Positions 11,231-22,285 of a stretch of 25,175 bases of DNA are shown in pieces. The notes below the pieces were generated by a model. That model saw only the letters and a list, made by a program, of their open reading frames with translations, was not told where the DNA came from and ran no database searches. Numbering within the stretch: position 1 is the first letter of the stretch; each line of letters opens with the position of its first letter. Made by a program: the position numbers and the translations under genes. The stretch is from Paraglomus occultum (Eukaryota; Glomeromycota; Glomeromycetes; Paraglomerales; Paraglomeraceae), in assembly GCA_910592205.1 (NCBI GenBank), contig CAJVPJ010000438.1, positions 1 through 25,175 on the forward strand, read 5' to 3'.

Positions 11231-11668
11231 CAGTTATACCGAAGTGTCGGGGGAGGCATCCACGATTCGGTATAACGAGATATTCGTTATAGTGATAACG
11301 AAGTTAGGCCTAAGGTCAAAGCATTATTTGGTATAATGCGGCTCATGTGAACATCTTTATTTCAATATAATAAAACTGTTATGTTAATCAGTAACAAATG
11401 AGTCTATTCGAATCTGTTTTTGCTTTGCAATACTATGCAATTCCACCTTTCTCTTCAACGCACGAAAGCTTTAAATTCATCATAATTAATTTTTATGTCG
11501 CCTTGTTGAATGTCGTTTCAAATCGTACGATTAAAATCTTATAACGACTTGGATACGACGCGCGAAATCGAACCTCGGTAACGGTATAAAGAGATTTTAT
11601 TATTCGGGAAACGGTGGGGCAGAATTCCTTCGTTATAGCGAAAAATTCGGTATAACGAGGTTCGACTG
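11231..11668. mobile_element. Miniature pogo/Tigger-like element with TA duplication
   Basis: The right end, read on the reverse strand from 11668, is CAGTCGAACCTCGTTATACC followed by GAATTTTTCGCTATAACGAAG. The left end at 11231 is CAGTTATACCGAAG, the same terminus with about ten bases (TCGAACCTCG) missing. Both ends begin CAG and are flanked by TA (11229-11230 and 11669-11670), the classic Tc1/mariner-pogo target duplication. Related internal blocks lie at 11264-11303 (TTCGGTATAACGAG) and 11570-11592 (CGAACCTCGGTAACGGTATA). It could therefore be one 438-bp element or two nested roughly 75-100-bp miniatures. It has no transposase frame, so it is non-autonomous. An AATAAA at 11369-11374 lies inside it and could serve as the NOP10 poly(A) signal. 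Confidence 0.75.
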
Positions 11669-12048
11669 TAGTGATTTTGATACGGTGTTTTGGATAATTC
11701 ACCCGTAAATAACTCTACAGCGAATTTGATAGTAGCAAATGGGTTGTTGCTGCAAATTAAATAAAATTTACAGTTTGTGAATGAAAAGACAAAAAAAGAA
11801 CTGTGATATGTTACCGTTTTGTTCTGCTGTCGATTCATTATTTGTACGAACAGTGGAAAAAATGTGATGATGTATGAGAGTAAACAAGTTGATTACCACA
11901 AGCCAGATCAGACATCTTGGTGATTTTATGAAAAAATTAATAATAAAGTTCCTGTATCTTAGTCCTCGGTTATATTCCGTCGGTTATTAACTACAAAAGC
12001 CAGCGGAGACACGATGACTTTGACAGAAAAAATGTGTTGACGTCATAG

Positions 12049-12243
12049 TCAGGCAGGAATTGAAATTTCCCATTCGACAAGCGTGTTATCATTCTTGAAC
12101 ATAAAACCACGTAAGCTGGTAACGCCACCGGTGATAAGATGGTCATAATATCTCCAATTGTCTCCATTTGGCGACAGTTGGATAATCATTAAAGCCACTG
12201 TCATCCCGTCGGATTTGACATTGTTCTTGAAATTATGAGTCGG
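12049..12243 (-). pseudogene. Unrecognised coding-like exon, possibly a gene remnant
   Basis: The reverse frame is open from 12243 to a TGA at 12051-12049 and reads like a folded beta-rich protein: DGMTVALMIIQLSPNGDNWR, YYDHLITGGVTSLRGF, then NNTLVEWEISIPA-like residues (DNTLVEWEISIPA). It contains no plausible start. A TTCAAG at 12231-12226 could be a 3' splice site. No convincing upstream exon was found in the next 500 bases, so it is either the last exon of an unseen gene or a remnant. I do not recognise the family. Confidence 0.35.
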
Positions 12244-12666
12244 TCAAAGCTTAAACTGGGTGAACAAAATTCCTCATGATAGCAACATGACTGATACTTG
12301 CTTAAAATACATACTATTCTTGTTTTATAGAACAATGAAAATGTCAGTTGATCAAATCCACATCAATGACAGATACTATGTACACATTAGTATAAAATTT
12401 AAAATTGCATGAGCTAATTCAACGTTCAAGCATAAAGGTGAATCGATGGATGCCGATAACAGTGACATTCAAACATGACAATTATATTATTTAACAAACA
12501 ATTAATAGTCTTTTTGCACACTGGAAAGTATAAAAAGCTACCTTCAAAATTCATCGAGCCACTTCATTGATGCCATATGTGTATGTTTGTACTACGTGTT
12601 GAGAATATTTTTCTTCAAACTTGAACAGAAAATCTTTCTCTATAAACCATCTTGAGTATCAAATGA

Positions 12667-12990
12667 CTGCTCTTACTATTTCTTTGTAACAACGGAAAGT
12701 ATATTGACTGCAGATGGGATGAAAACGTGAGAAGAATCTTTTCCCTCTTCTCCACCGCTGAGTACAAGCATATTCTCTACTACAACAATCACTACTACAC
12801 AATTGAGTGAAAAGACAACGGATGAGTCGAATTTGTCATGTACCAAAGACAAGTCGATGATTGGAAGAAGGACTACTTCGATGAAAGATCAATCCGAACA
12901 TGGAATACTACGCCACAAAATTTTACACAAAACGCCGGAAAAACAAAATTTATCTATATAAATGCGTTTTTTTATTTAATTTTATACTAG
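12667..12990 (+). pseudogene. Unrecognised coding-like frame broken by two stops
   Basis: One forward frame from 12667 to a TAG at 12988-12990 has protein-like composition and codon use: CNNGKYIDCRWDENVRRIFS, then AEYKHILYYNNHYYTIE, then, after two TGA codons at 12808 and 12823, VEFVMYQRQVDDWKKDYFDE. The stops are 15 bp apart, too close for an intron. An ATGACTGCTC at 12663 would need a frameshift to enter this frame. A decayed gene is the simplest reading. The family is not recognised. The reverse strand is also open over part of this span, so I keep confidence low. Confidence 0.35.
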
Positions 12991-14085
12991 TATAAAATTC
13001 CAACCTACCTCGACACCGAACTCGTCACCTTTATCCCCATTCATGGATGTCGACAACTTCAGACTACGCGCATCGCTTATTTCGACGTAAAACTTCAAAA
13101 ATCCATATTTCCACATTTTTCTAATTGGTTTTGCGTAATTTTTTGTTTGTCAGTTCAATCTCTACGTGTTTCTTGGGATATATAGACAAATTAGAAGGAA
13201 TTATTCTTCGGTATCGTGTTGGAGTAGCGATTACCAGTAATAGTCATTCGTTCTAATTATATAAATGCATTTGATGGTGCAGGAAAAAAAAATAAGAAAA
13301 GAACATAATCTGTTAGAAAGTGCCGAGATATAAAATTTTAAATCTGCTAAGGCTGATATTTTGAGTAAAAAATTTGGTGTTTTAAAAAACAGTTGATCGA
13401 ACTAAAATTTGCAACATATACAATCAGGGTTTATCATACATTATATGCGGAAAACTTTCAAACTGTTTATTTATTTTTGTTCCAGCGTAGGAGCAGTCTG
13501 ATACTCGTGCTCGCTGTCGTGTCTAGGAAATAATACTAACGTACTATTTGCAATTTGTTTAAAGCAGAAAATTATTAAAAGTACAAGTCGACTGTTAAAA
13601 GGTAAAATTTCAATGAAATGCTTCTTTCTGATAGATTGTTGATCGAATAATACTATCTCCATTCTATTGAATTCAGCCTCGTTTTACACAATTCACAAGG
13701 AACATCAGAAAGAAATTTATACTTTCTATACTCTGTTATTATTATTGGGGGCAACGAATAATGAAAAACCGCAAACCAAAAACACAGTTAAACAATGAAA
13801 ATTGTAAAGACTTTCGCGAACGGACGAGTCGACGCGTCACCTATTGATTCCGGATTTTCGAATTTTTTAGGGCGTATGGTCATTTCGAAATGAGGCTTTC
13901 TATGTCACTTTTTAAAAAGTATTAACCAAATTTAGCATTTCTCCATGACATAATTGATCACTCTGCCTAACTTTTATAACAATAGATTACTATATTTGTC
14001 GTTTGTGTACACAACTAATATGGAATTTAAAAAAAAAATGCTTCTGCTGGAGGGTACAATTCTCCCGCACTCTTCTCATTATATA

Positions 14086-16170
14086 TTAACGGATCTGTGC
14101 CTTAACATCGAACACGGACTCGCGCTTTCTCTCTCGCTTTCCATTGTTAAATACGTTCCAGAATCGAAGAGTTTCATCACCGGCTCCCGTGACAATATTC
14201 TGGCCGTCTGGCGATACTGACAGGTAAAGGACACGCAAAGTGTGCCCTTTTAGCACTGCCAATTGTTCCATCGATGGATATGACCATAAGATGACTTGAT
14301 TCTGTGAGTAGCCATGAGTTGATACAAGTTCATTGGCATGTTTAGACCAGGCAAGGTTACAGACCTGAATGAAGACAGTACGATTTTTTGGTTAATAATC
14401 GAGATCGGTTCCTTTTACTAAAGTCTGATAATTTCAACCTCTAAGAATACAACTCTTATGTACCTGAGACTCTGTATCATAACTCTCGAGCACGTCACCC
14501 GTGAGTGTATTCCAAAACCGTATGTGCTTGTCTTGTGAACCACCACCACTGGCCAATAATCCATGTGAATGTGGACTCCATGCAATGGCTTTGACTGCGG
14601 CAGCATGCTGTAAAAATTTATGCACTGGAGCTGTATTTCCGCGTTCCCATACCATCAATCTATTATCGTTGCCTCCACTGGCCAATTGAGTTCCCTCTGG
14701 GTTCCATCTCAGCCCGCATACCTGTCCATATGTAAATCTTATTACAAATGTATACGGTGACGTCAAATTCGAAGTTTGGAAAAACTAACTCTATCGATCT
14801 TACCTCTTGTTTGTGCCCGTTAAGTATGGAAATACAGTCATCTTTTACTCTTACATCTCTATTGTATATTAGTCTGTCGCGGCTCCCTGAGCTGACAGTA
14901 CAACCATTCCAAGCAATAGCTCCTAGTAGATAATTACGTCATTAATAAAATGCATCACCGAGTCACGTCACATCTTATACAAATAGATATATAGGCACGC
15001 TAAATCAATCGCTAATTACCAACTCTTGATGTGTGCCCTTTTAGTTTCCTTATTTTCTTCGTCCGCTCTACATCCCAAATTTCCACGGGTCCTAAATTTG
15101 TACCCACTGCTATGTGCGTGCCCTTGAATGTACAAATTAAATAAACAACTGCAGTTCAATCGCAGCAAAACAAACAACTTTGTCTTTTAATGACTTACTG
15201 ATGCCATCCAGCTTACAGACGTTACGCTATCTGTATTGTCTGTTGTAGCTAAATCGCACAACTTTACTACCTAGTATGAATAAAATCACGCGAAAATACA
15301 CAGATTGACTTGTTAAATGAACATTAGGCATACTCTAATACAGACACGTAGACAACATCATTCCACACAATACCTTCGAGGTCACTGCGTTCCAAAGATA
15401 AACACAAGGACCTAGTCCTACACCGAGGATATTGTTCGAAGACCAATCTACCAGGTTCAAATAAAAATCATCTTGTAAATCCGGCGCGTCCAGTACCTTG
15501 TATGGAAATTTACTTATGTATCTAGGAGGCTTCCGAGGACTTGTTAATATGATCTGGGCCTCATATGGAAGGGGACTCGTTGAATATGCTTCACGATAGG
15601 GTGAATCAACAAAAACGGTATGTTTCCTTCGTGGTGATCGAAATGAAAGTAGGTTGCTAGATGGTGATAACGGCTGGCTTTGGTTTATACGACGAATTAT
15701 ATCATCTGATGTGTCTCTCAATGGGAACATCGATGATTCTAGTACAGCTCTATAAATACGATCATCTTCTTCTGCATACACCAATATAACGCGAAAAAAA
15801 CTGCATTAGATGTAGTTGGAATTAGAGGAAAATCAACAGAATATTAGTACATACCTTGTTGTGCTTCATCCTCAATTAAAGATGCAATTTTGCGTTTTTT
15901 TTCATTGGAGGCTCGAGGAGCTATTAATCTCTGATACTCTGCCACAGGATCTCCAGTCCTTATTGGTATGTATCTGTATTAAGAATAAGATCAATATAGC
16001 TCTGGATCAGTTTACCTACAACCAAAGTAATTGATAGATCACAGTCGTACCTACCTATCTGCATACTCGACGATCGTCCTCTGGCGAGGGCTGTTTGGCA
16101 GCGTAAAGTCGCCGCTAGTATTAGAACTCGATTGTGGTGGGACATAGAATGGGTTGTCTAAGCTGCTCAT
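14086..16170 (-). CDS. CDH1: CDH1/FZR1-type activator of the anaphase-promoting complex
   Basis: WD40 coactivator that brings D-box and KEN-box substrates to the APC/C ubiquitin ligase in late mitosis and G1 (family knowledge). Reverse-strand exons are 16170-16055, 15973-15855, 15771-15374, 15270-15199, 15122-15020, 14922-14804, 14721-14464 and 14364-14086. They give 487 residues, close to 496 in human FZR1. The C-box is DRYIPIR at 38-44, split by the first intron. [20 protein letters not shown] and [14 protein letters not shown] precede a seven-bladed propeller (about 190-475) with [47 protein letters not shown] and [14 protein letters not shown]. The chain ends in Ile-Arg, the IR tail that docks on APC3/CDC27. 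The IR tail, the C-box and RSPRKPPR before the propeller favour CDH1 over CDC20. Confidence 0.97.
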
Positions 16171-17604
16171 AGTTTGCTCTGTATTAGACTTTATTGATAC
16201 CAAAGTCTTTGCGTTTGTTTACGGTCTGATGGTTGTATGCTAGCTGTGTTTGACAAAACTGTGCAATTTCCTTTTCCGACTCGAAAGACGATCGTCGATC
16301 AATTATGTAATATTAACTTCCAATAAGATCCAGGGGCTATCGTGTTACGTTGATGCTTAGGTTTTTTCGACAACTTTTTTCAAGACTTGAATATTTAACT
16401 AAAACCGATCAATTATCCTCAACCTTACGAAGACGTTGTTTCCTTTACTTTTTTCCTAAATAAGTTAGATGACCGAATTTTACGAAAAATGTTAGTTGTT
16501 AATATTAATTATTGCGAATCACTTTTGTATATAGCCGTATAATTCATTGACGCAAATTTTAAAAAAGTTACTGTTGTAGGCAACGCTAACAAGCTCTCTC
16601 TTTCAACATTCCAAAATAGGTTTTGTTAAGGAATTGTAAAACACTTTTCTAATTATTGATACTGAATCCTTATCTACGTTGCAATCTACGTTGCTTTATT
16701 ATTGTCGATAAATAATAATTAAAATTTGTATGCAATAAACCAGTTTTATGTTAATGTGGGACAATTTCTGTTATAATCATTATTGTGAGGTTGCGAGTAT
16801 GATAGAACCCTTCGTCCGTTGTTCAGCGAATTGCACATTTCGTAAAACCGTAAGATTAGTTTTTGATACACTTCTGGACAAAAGTATCGACCGGTAATTT
16901 TTTTAACTTTACGCAAATCCATCGTAACAATAATAAAATATTTTTACCAGTCTGTAGCTTAGGCTTTTAAAAATTTCGAAGTGTTTTGCTTCCTGAAACT
17001 CAACAATATTATCAAATTTCGCTAATCCTTTGTTTGGTAATGATTGATCGTTTGAGAATGATGACGTTTATTTAATTTTTGCGCAATATTCTTCTAATAA
17101 ACGAGTAGTTCTCCAGCGTAATATTGTGGGGCTGTTCCACCCGAGAAAGTTGGCCCATTAATACGGTGGTACGGGGAAACTCTATAGAACTTCCTTGAAA
17201 ACTCGATATTAATACTTTATACTCGGAAATACATTAATTTTCTGGTAAATTATTCGATGTAACGGTAAAAACCGCTAATTTCTGTGTCGATTAGGAATAT
17301 CGACTTCTTGTCTCGTGAATATAGAACTATGATTGTTATTTGCTTAAGTGGAAATGCACTTTAAATTCTAACCTATAGGCTTCCGAATTATTCCATCGGG
17401 AGGCTCGAGGACAAATAACCGTCTAGGATTAGCGTCTACCGATAGCACTGAGATCGTGAGTAGCAAGCTTCCGGAACAGGACTCGTTGAAAATTTAAACA
17501 TTGTAATTATTATCACGTTGCCTGTCGCACAAGATCAACATGTAACGATTCACGTGTGTGAAATAAATGCAAAAAAGCTAAAAATCTAGTTGCCCACAAT
17601 TACC
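16171..17604. other. Divergent intergenic region between CDH1 and mL44
   Basis: No exon recognised on either strand over 1.4 kb. It must hold the promoters of both flanking genes. Near the mL44 side, TTCACGTGTGTGAA at 17549-17562 contains CACGTG (17551-17556), 48 bp before the mL44 ATG. Nothing comparable was seen close to the CDH1 start. Confidence 0.6.
17551..17556. promoter_or_regulatory. CACGTG E-box before mL44
   Basis: CACGTG sits within the imperfect palindrome TTCACGTGTGTGAA, 48 bp upstream of the mL44 start codon. This position suits a proximal promoter element. The binding protein (a Cbf1-like bHLH factor would be the usual candidate in fungi) is inferred. Confidence 0.4.
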
Positions 17605-18993
17605 ATGCCTCTTCACGTCTCCCATTCAACGTTCCCCATTAACTTTTCACGCTTCTTGCCTATACTTTACTCTATCACCCATTTCCCACAATATTTCCTA
17701 CGCATCCCGTCTCTTTCTCTCTCACGTTCTTTTCACAATTCTTTTCCCAGATATGTCAAAAAACCAAAATTCAAAGTGCCGACATCACCTGATCCGCCAG
17801 CCCGAGACAGCATATCCGCTGGAATGCACGCGCTCGGTGCCAGATTAAATTTGAAATTTTCAGATCGAAATATCCTGCTACAGGCTTTAACGGATAAGAC
17901 GTATGCGAATACTGATTTACCTTCAAATGAGGGTTTTCAGGTATTGGGTACGTATGAGGATGCAAATTAGAATAAAAGTGGAGAAATTATATGTACTAAC
18001 CCATATACCAGGCAATAATGCTTTCGGTCTGTATGTTACTGAATACCTCCATGTGAAGTATCCTCGGCTTCCACTTCCCATATTCGAAGAGATATTGACA
18101 ATGTACTGCGGGCATAGGACATTGAGTACTTTCGGACGAGAAGTCGGAGTGGACAAGCAGGTCAGGTGGCAAAAGGTAAAGAATGTTATGAATGTTATTG
18201 ATGGTTTTTTTTAAGTAAACTGTGTATAATTTTTTGGATCGTGTTCCCGTCTGTCAGGTGACTGACGAAGCATTAGAGAATCTTGAGAGTAAAAAGCCGC
18301 GTAATATTGGAAAGGTGACTGCTGATGCTGTTGGTGCAATTGTCGGGGCATTGTATTCTGATCAGGTACGATCGTTCCTCTGGGGAATATTATAGGATTT
18401 ATGCAAAAGTAGTGTACACGCGTCATACTTGTTTGTCTTGCTTATTCTCTGAAGGGCCCGACTGCAGCAAAGAATTTTATTCACGATCAATTTCTGTCGC
18501 GTGACGTTAATGTTGGTGCAATATTTGAGAAGCACATTGTGAATCCTAAACGGGACTTATCTTATTTACTGAGAAGATATTCACAGGAGCCGCCCATTTC
18601 GAGGTGCAGATGATAGTAAATGGACCTTGTAATCATATATTTCAGTCAAATTTACCAATTTTGTCTGCTAGGTTGATGGCAGAAACTGGCCGATTCTCAA
18701 AGTCACCGGTATTTATCGTTGGTGTCTATTCAGGGGAAAAAAAAATAGGAGAAGGATTTGGAAGTTCTCTCAAGATGGCAGAATTTAGGGTATTGTTCAA
18801 CGTTCAGCTTTTCTTCTCGTTTTCTGTCTTAACTAATTCGTTATTTGCTGTTCTCTACCAAAAGGCTGCTAGAGAAGCGTTGAAAACGCACTATTTAAAA
18901 GAGATCAAAGACTTCGAATTACCATCAGTCGTAGATAACGATAACGTTGTGTATAGGCCAACCGAGATTGAAGACACGCCTGCTGTCGTATAA
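17605..18993 (+). CDS. MRPL44: Mitochondrial large-subunit ribosomal protein mL44 (MRPL44/MRPL3)
   Basis: Mitoribosome large-subunit protein with a catalytically dead RNase III fold and a double-stranded RNA-binding domain (family knowledge). Six exons: 17605-17947, 18012-18175, 18258-18365, 18455-18603, 18672-18789 and 18865-18993, giving 336 residues. The first 50 residues lack acidic side chains and are rich in Ser, Phe, Arg and Pro, as expected for a mitochondrial targeting sequence. RNase III-like segments: [40 protein letters not shown], then [19 protein letters not shown]. The dsRBD follows ([45 protein letters not shown]). The first ATG, 17605, is taken as start. The frame is open to 17590, but that codon is TTG. 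The family call is firm; the subunit name rests on the targeting sequence and the LGNNA signature. Confidence 0.93.
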
Positions 18994-20079
18994 TGAAGTT
19001 CGTAGTGTGTAAATATGTCATGTGTAATGTCGTCAAATTTGACTATAGATATAAAATTGATTGCCAAGAGGAAACATGGTTGTTTCTAGATGATAGTAAT
19101 TGACTTCTATTCTTGACTGTTCGATTGTTAGACTTTTTGCGTCCAGGCATTGCAAACATTGACCATCATGAACGTCCTATCATGAGGATTAGTATAACTT
19201 CCTTAACAGTATACATACCTTTAGCAATATTAACTTTTCAGTTCTGTGAGAATTGCTGTCTTGTCTAGCGTTTATAAAGTATGTACACTAACTGGGAACT
19301 TATTGTTAACGTCTTCCTAAATTTTTCTTTATTATTGATGCATACTTCCAGAAGCTGAGATATCTTGATTGTACAAAGAGATAAGAGAGTGATTAGAGAC
19401 ATGGAAAATTCTTAACACAAAAACTTCACAACGTTATAAGAACAAAAATTAAAATAACCATATTATATGAATGTCAATGGTCTCGTTGGCAAATGCTGAG
19501 GCTATAATTTCAAACAATAATATTCAAGACATTTTTAATATACCAGAATTTTTTATATTCTTCTTTGTTGCTCAATTTTATAATACCCGGGAAATTTAAT
19601 GAAGCTCTTAATTGATTAATTAATAATATTATTCTTATTGTAGGTCTCGATATAGTTTTGGGACGAATACATAGTTTTTATTGTTCGGGTTATTTTTCTT
19701 TAATTACGGATGTGGTTTAACGTATAAATGCGAACGACTATAAGATTGTAGTGTAAAATTCGAGGCTTCTATTGATAATTGACTCCTAACAATTGACCTC
19801 ACTTAGTATTAAATCTATATTCGAAAACTCATAGATGTGATATAGTCTGTATGTGATATTAAATTTGCTTTACTCTCTAGGGGTGTTGGCGACTTTTGCG
19901 ACGGACTATTTATAGTTTGATTTATAATCTATTCACTCCCTATTGGATTTAAGTCAGAACTGTTAGAAGGCCAACAAGCCCTACATGTTTATTCGAACTA
20001 CGTTTGTGTTCCACAATCATTTTTGAAAAAAATTCTATTATGATATTTATTTTATTTTCTCGTCCGAACGAGCTTCCAC
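18994..20079. other. Convergent intergenic region, nothing recognised
   Basis: About 1.1 kb between the 3' ends of mL44 and the ZNF277-like gene, AT-rich, with no open frame of note and no RNA gene that I can see. It should contain both polyadenylation regions. Confidence 0.6.
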
Positions 20080-22285
20080 TCAATTTTTCGCAAAATCTTC
20101 TTTTTTATTCTCAGGCACAATAACGATATTTTCGGGAATCTGTAATAACTCATCACCTGAATTTTCTTCGCTCCCAACAGCTTCTTCAAATCCTGTAAGG
20201 AGTGGGTCGTTCTCGTATGTTGGAAATAAGTACCTGAATTAACACAAACAAGATTCGCGACTTTGGTACTAAAAAAATAATAACAGAAATTGAGCAAGAC
20301 ATAAATTAATCATACTGAGGATCTGTCCAGAACGCATGATTCAGATCAGGAACTTTGCTGAAACAGTTCTGCTTCTCCATATGCTCCGTTAATTGAGGTA
20401 ATGTATCGAACGACGCGTTGCAAGACATGCAGGAATTAATGGATGTCTTTTGACGAATGTAGTTTATTAGAGCAATCATCTTATAAAAATCAAGACCTAA
20501 TAAAGGATGATAACATTATTTTGATGCATGCAAAAAAGAAAAAAAGAAATAACAACACACGCCTGTTTGTTACCCATTTGTCTTTGAACCCCGTGTAGAT
20601 CAAAGTTATGTTTTTGTTTCATATGTAGAGAGGCTTCTTTAGGAGAGATAGCTACGAGTTCGCAAAATAAACAAGCAGTTGGATCTGGCTCGACTATTTC
20701 ATTCCAATCTTCCCATGAACTTTTGTCGTAAAAATAAATTGTCGAGTATTTATAATTAATTCTACAATTGCCAGCATCGAAATATTGTCGGCACTTACTC
20801 ATCTCTTCTGTCTTCATCTGAATCATATCTCTCTCTTTCAAACGTTTCCCAATTCATCCCTGGCTCCTGTTCATTGTGTTGATTGATGAGCTGTGGATTA
20901 CGATTGATATGAAAGCAGTACTGACGTATTCTTACCAGATAGTTAATAACATAAAATTGATCGTAAATTCTGTTTCGCGCATTGATTTTAAAATGTTTCT
21001 TCTTGCGCATATGCTTACGAAGCACTGTAGAAGTAACAAATACTTTCTCACAATAAATACATTGTAAACTATTGGAAGCATTTACAAATGGGCCTAATCA
21101 ATATACAGACATTATTAGTTTATGACTAATGACGAAATAAATATTCTTACCTGGCCAATTTCTTCTCCAAAATCTCGAGAAACTCGTTAACGTTGACGAG
21201 ATTATCTGCGAGACCAATATTAAAATTATGTTCATCAAACATGTGACGAAATAGAACTGCTCTACCGTGTTAAAAGATTGACAAGTTTATCTCAATTGTG
21301 ATAAACAGGGAACAATTATACTACAACATAACAATACCAGATAATCTATCAGTTACCTATTCTCACAGATATTTTTACAGAAGAGACATTTGCGTTCATG
21401 TTTAGCTTCTTCGATACGCTCATGCGCTTGAATTGCAAGTATTTCGTTCTGTAGCCCCACGATGTTAAAAGCAATTTGTTAACAGTAAAGTTTATACAAT
21501 TATATAAACAAGCCTTCTGCTAAACAATCACAATCATGTACAGACCAATTTCTCACGCTGAAGCCTTTCGCGAAGTTCTTTATCTTGCAGCATTCTGCCG
21601 GGGTCAATAGAATATATTTCACCTGAAATGACCAAAGTTTATTTCAAACTAATGCCAACAATTATAGACACGTACTATTCTACATACCTTCTTCTCCAGT
21701 TTCTTTTCTCCCGACATTCTCCACACCTTCTTCAGCAACTTTTTTTGCCCAATGGTCTAAATACCTTTCCAGTATCATATAAACATGATGAAAATTAACA
21801 AACTGCAATTTATGCACCAATTTCAAATGATCTACTAGTGCAGTGCTAGTGGTTAATGGTTCTTCCAAGGAACAATCGGGTAATGGGCAACGAACAGACA
21901 ATGTTATGTGATAAGGAGGGAGAGAATTCTCCTGAGTATCATTTGCGACTGATTCGTTTTCAGAAGATTCGCATTCGTCTGATGATGAAAGCTGCCGATG
22001 CATATTTGAATTAGACTTATCATTATTGGACAGAGAGGTATCTCTCAGTACTGAAAATTCGTTATGCTGTAAAGTATCATTACTGGTTCCCTGTTGCACT
22101 TGTTGCTGCTGGAACCCGCCACGGGAACGCCAAGTATTGTTTCCTCTACCATTTCCTCTATTACTACTGGCAGTTGAGAATTGGTTACTAATGTGCTGTC
22201 CGCGCGACTGCCCACGAGTACCGAATCCCGAACGTCCGCGAGCGGTATGGCGAGATCTCACAGTAGTCCATTCGTCCTCATTCAT
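20080..22285 (-). CDS. ZNF277: ZNF277-like C2H2 zinc-finger protein
   Basis: Homologue of zinc-finger protein 277, reported in animals to bind ribosomal protein uS5/RPS2 (family knowledge). Reverse-strand exons are 22285-21688, 21622-21546, 21448-21357, 21261-21151, 21068-20936, 20890-20799, 20719-20574, 20496-20316 and 20233-20080, giving 527 residues with consistent phases (human about 450). Signature matches in order: CPLPDC with HLKLVH near 135-160, CLFCKNIC followed by FRHMFDEHNFNIGLADN, LQCIYCEKVF with LRKHMRKKKHFKINARNR, YDQFYVINYL, ACLFCELVAISPKEASLHMK, IALINYIRQKTSINSC and QYLFPTYENDPLLTG. The last finger has C-C-H-C spacing (CMSCNASF..HMEKQNC) where human has His last. Residues 1-60 add an RG-rich segment (ARGRSGFGTRGQSRG, NRGNGRGNNTWRSRGG) and 61-115 are Ser/Asn/Glu-rich and probably disordered. 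The intron at 20891-20935 is only 45 bp. Confidence 0.94.

Larger units (their letters stand above)
11671..14085. other. Gene-poor region with broken coding-like patches
   Basis: No intact gene recognised. Coding-like patches at 12049-12243 (reverse) and 12667-12990 (forward) are listed separately. Short ATG frames at 12335-12412 (26 codons) and 13795-13893 (33 codons), and a reverse frame at 13662-13471, have no recognisable product. The last 300 bases are the probable 3' flank of CDH1. Confidence 0.5.

Noticed and set aside
12808-12825. TGA read as Trp (recoding) in the forward frame at 12667-12990, which would give a smooth Trp-rich protein
   Set aside because: SNU13, PRP40, NOP10, ZNF277 and the MoxR-like gene all end in TGA, so it is a normal stop here. 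A decayed gene is simpler.
13795-13893. 33-codon ATG frame starting MKIVKTF
   Set aside because: Too short and without resemblance or a clear gene context.
14086-16170. CDC20 rather than CDH1
   Set aside because: The C-box context DRYIPIR, the [20 protein letters not shown] segment and a C-terminus ending in Ile-Arg fit CDH1/FZR1 better than CDC20.
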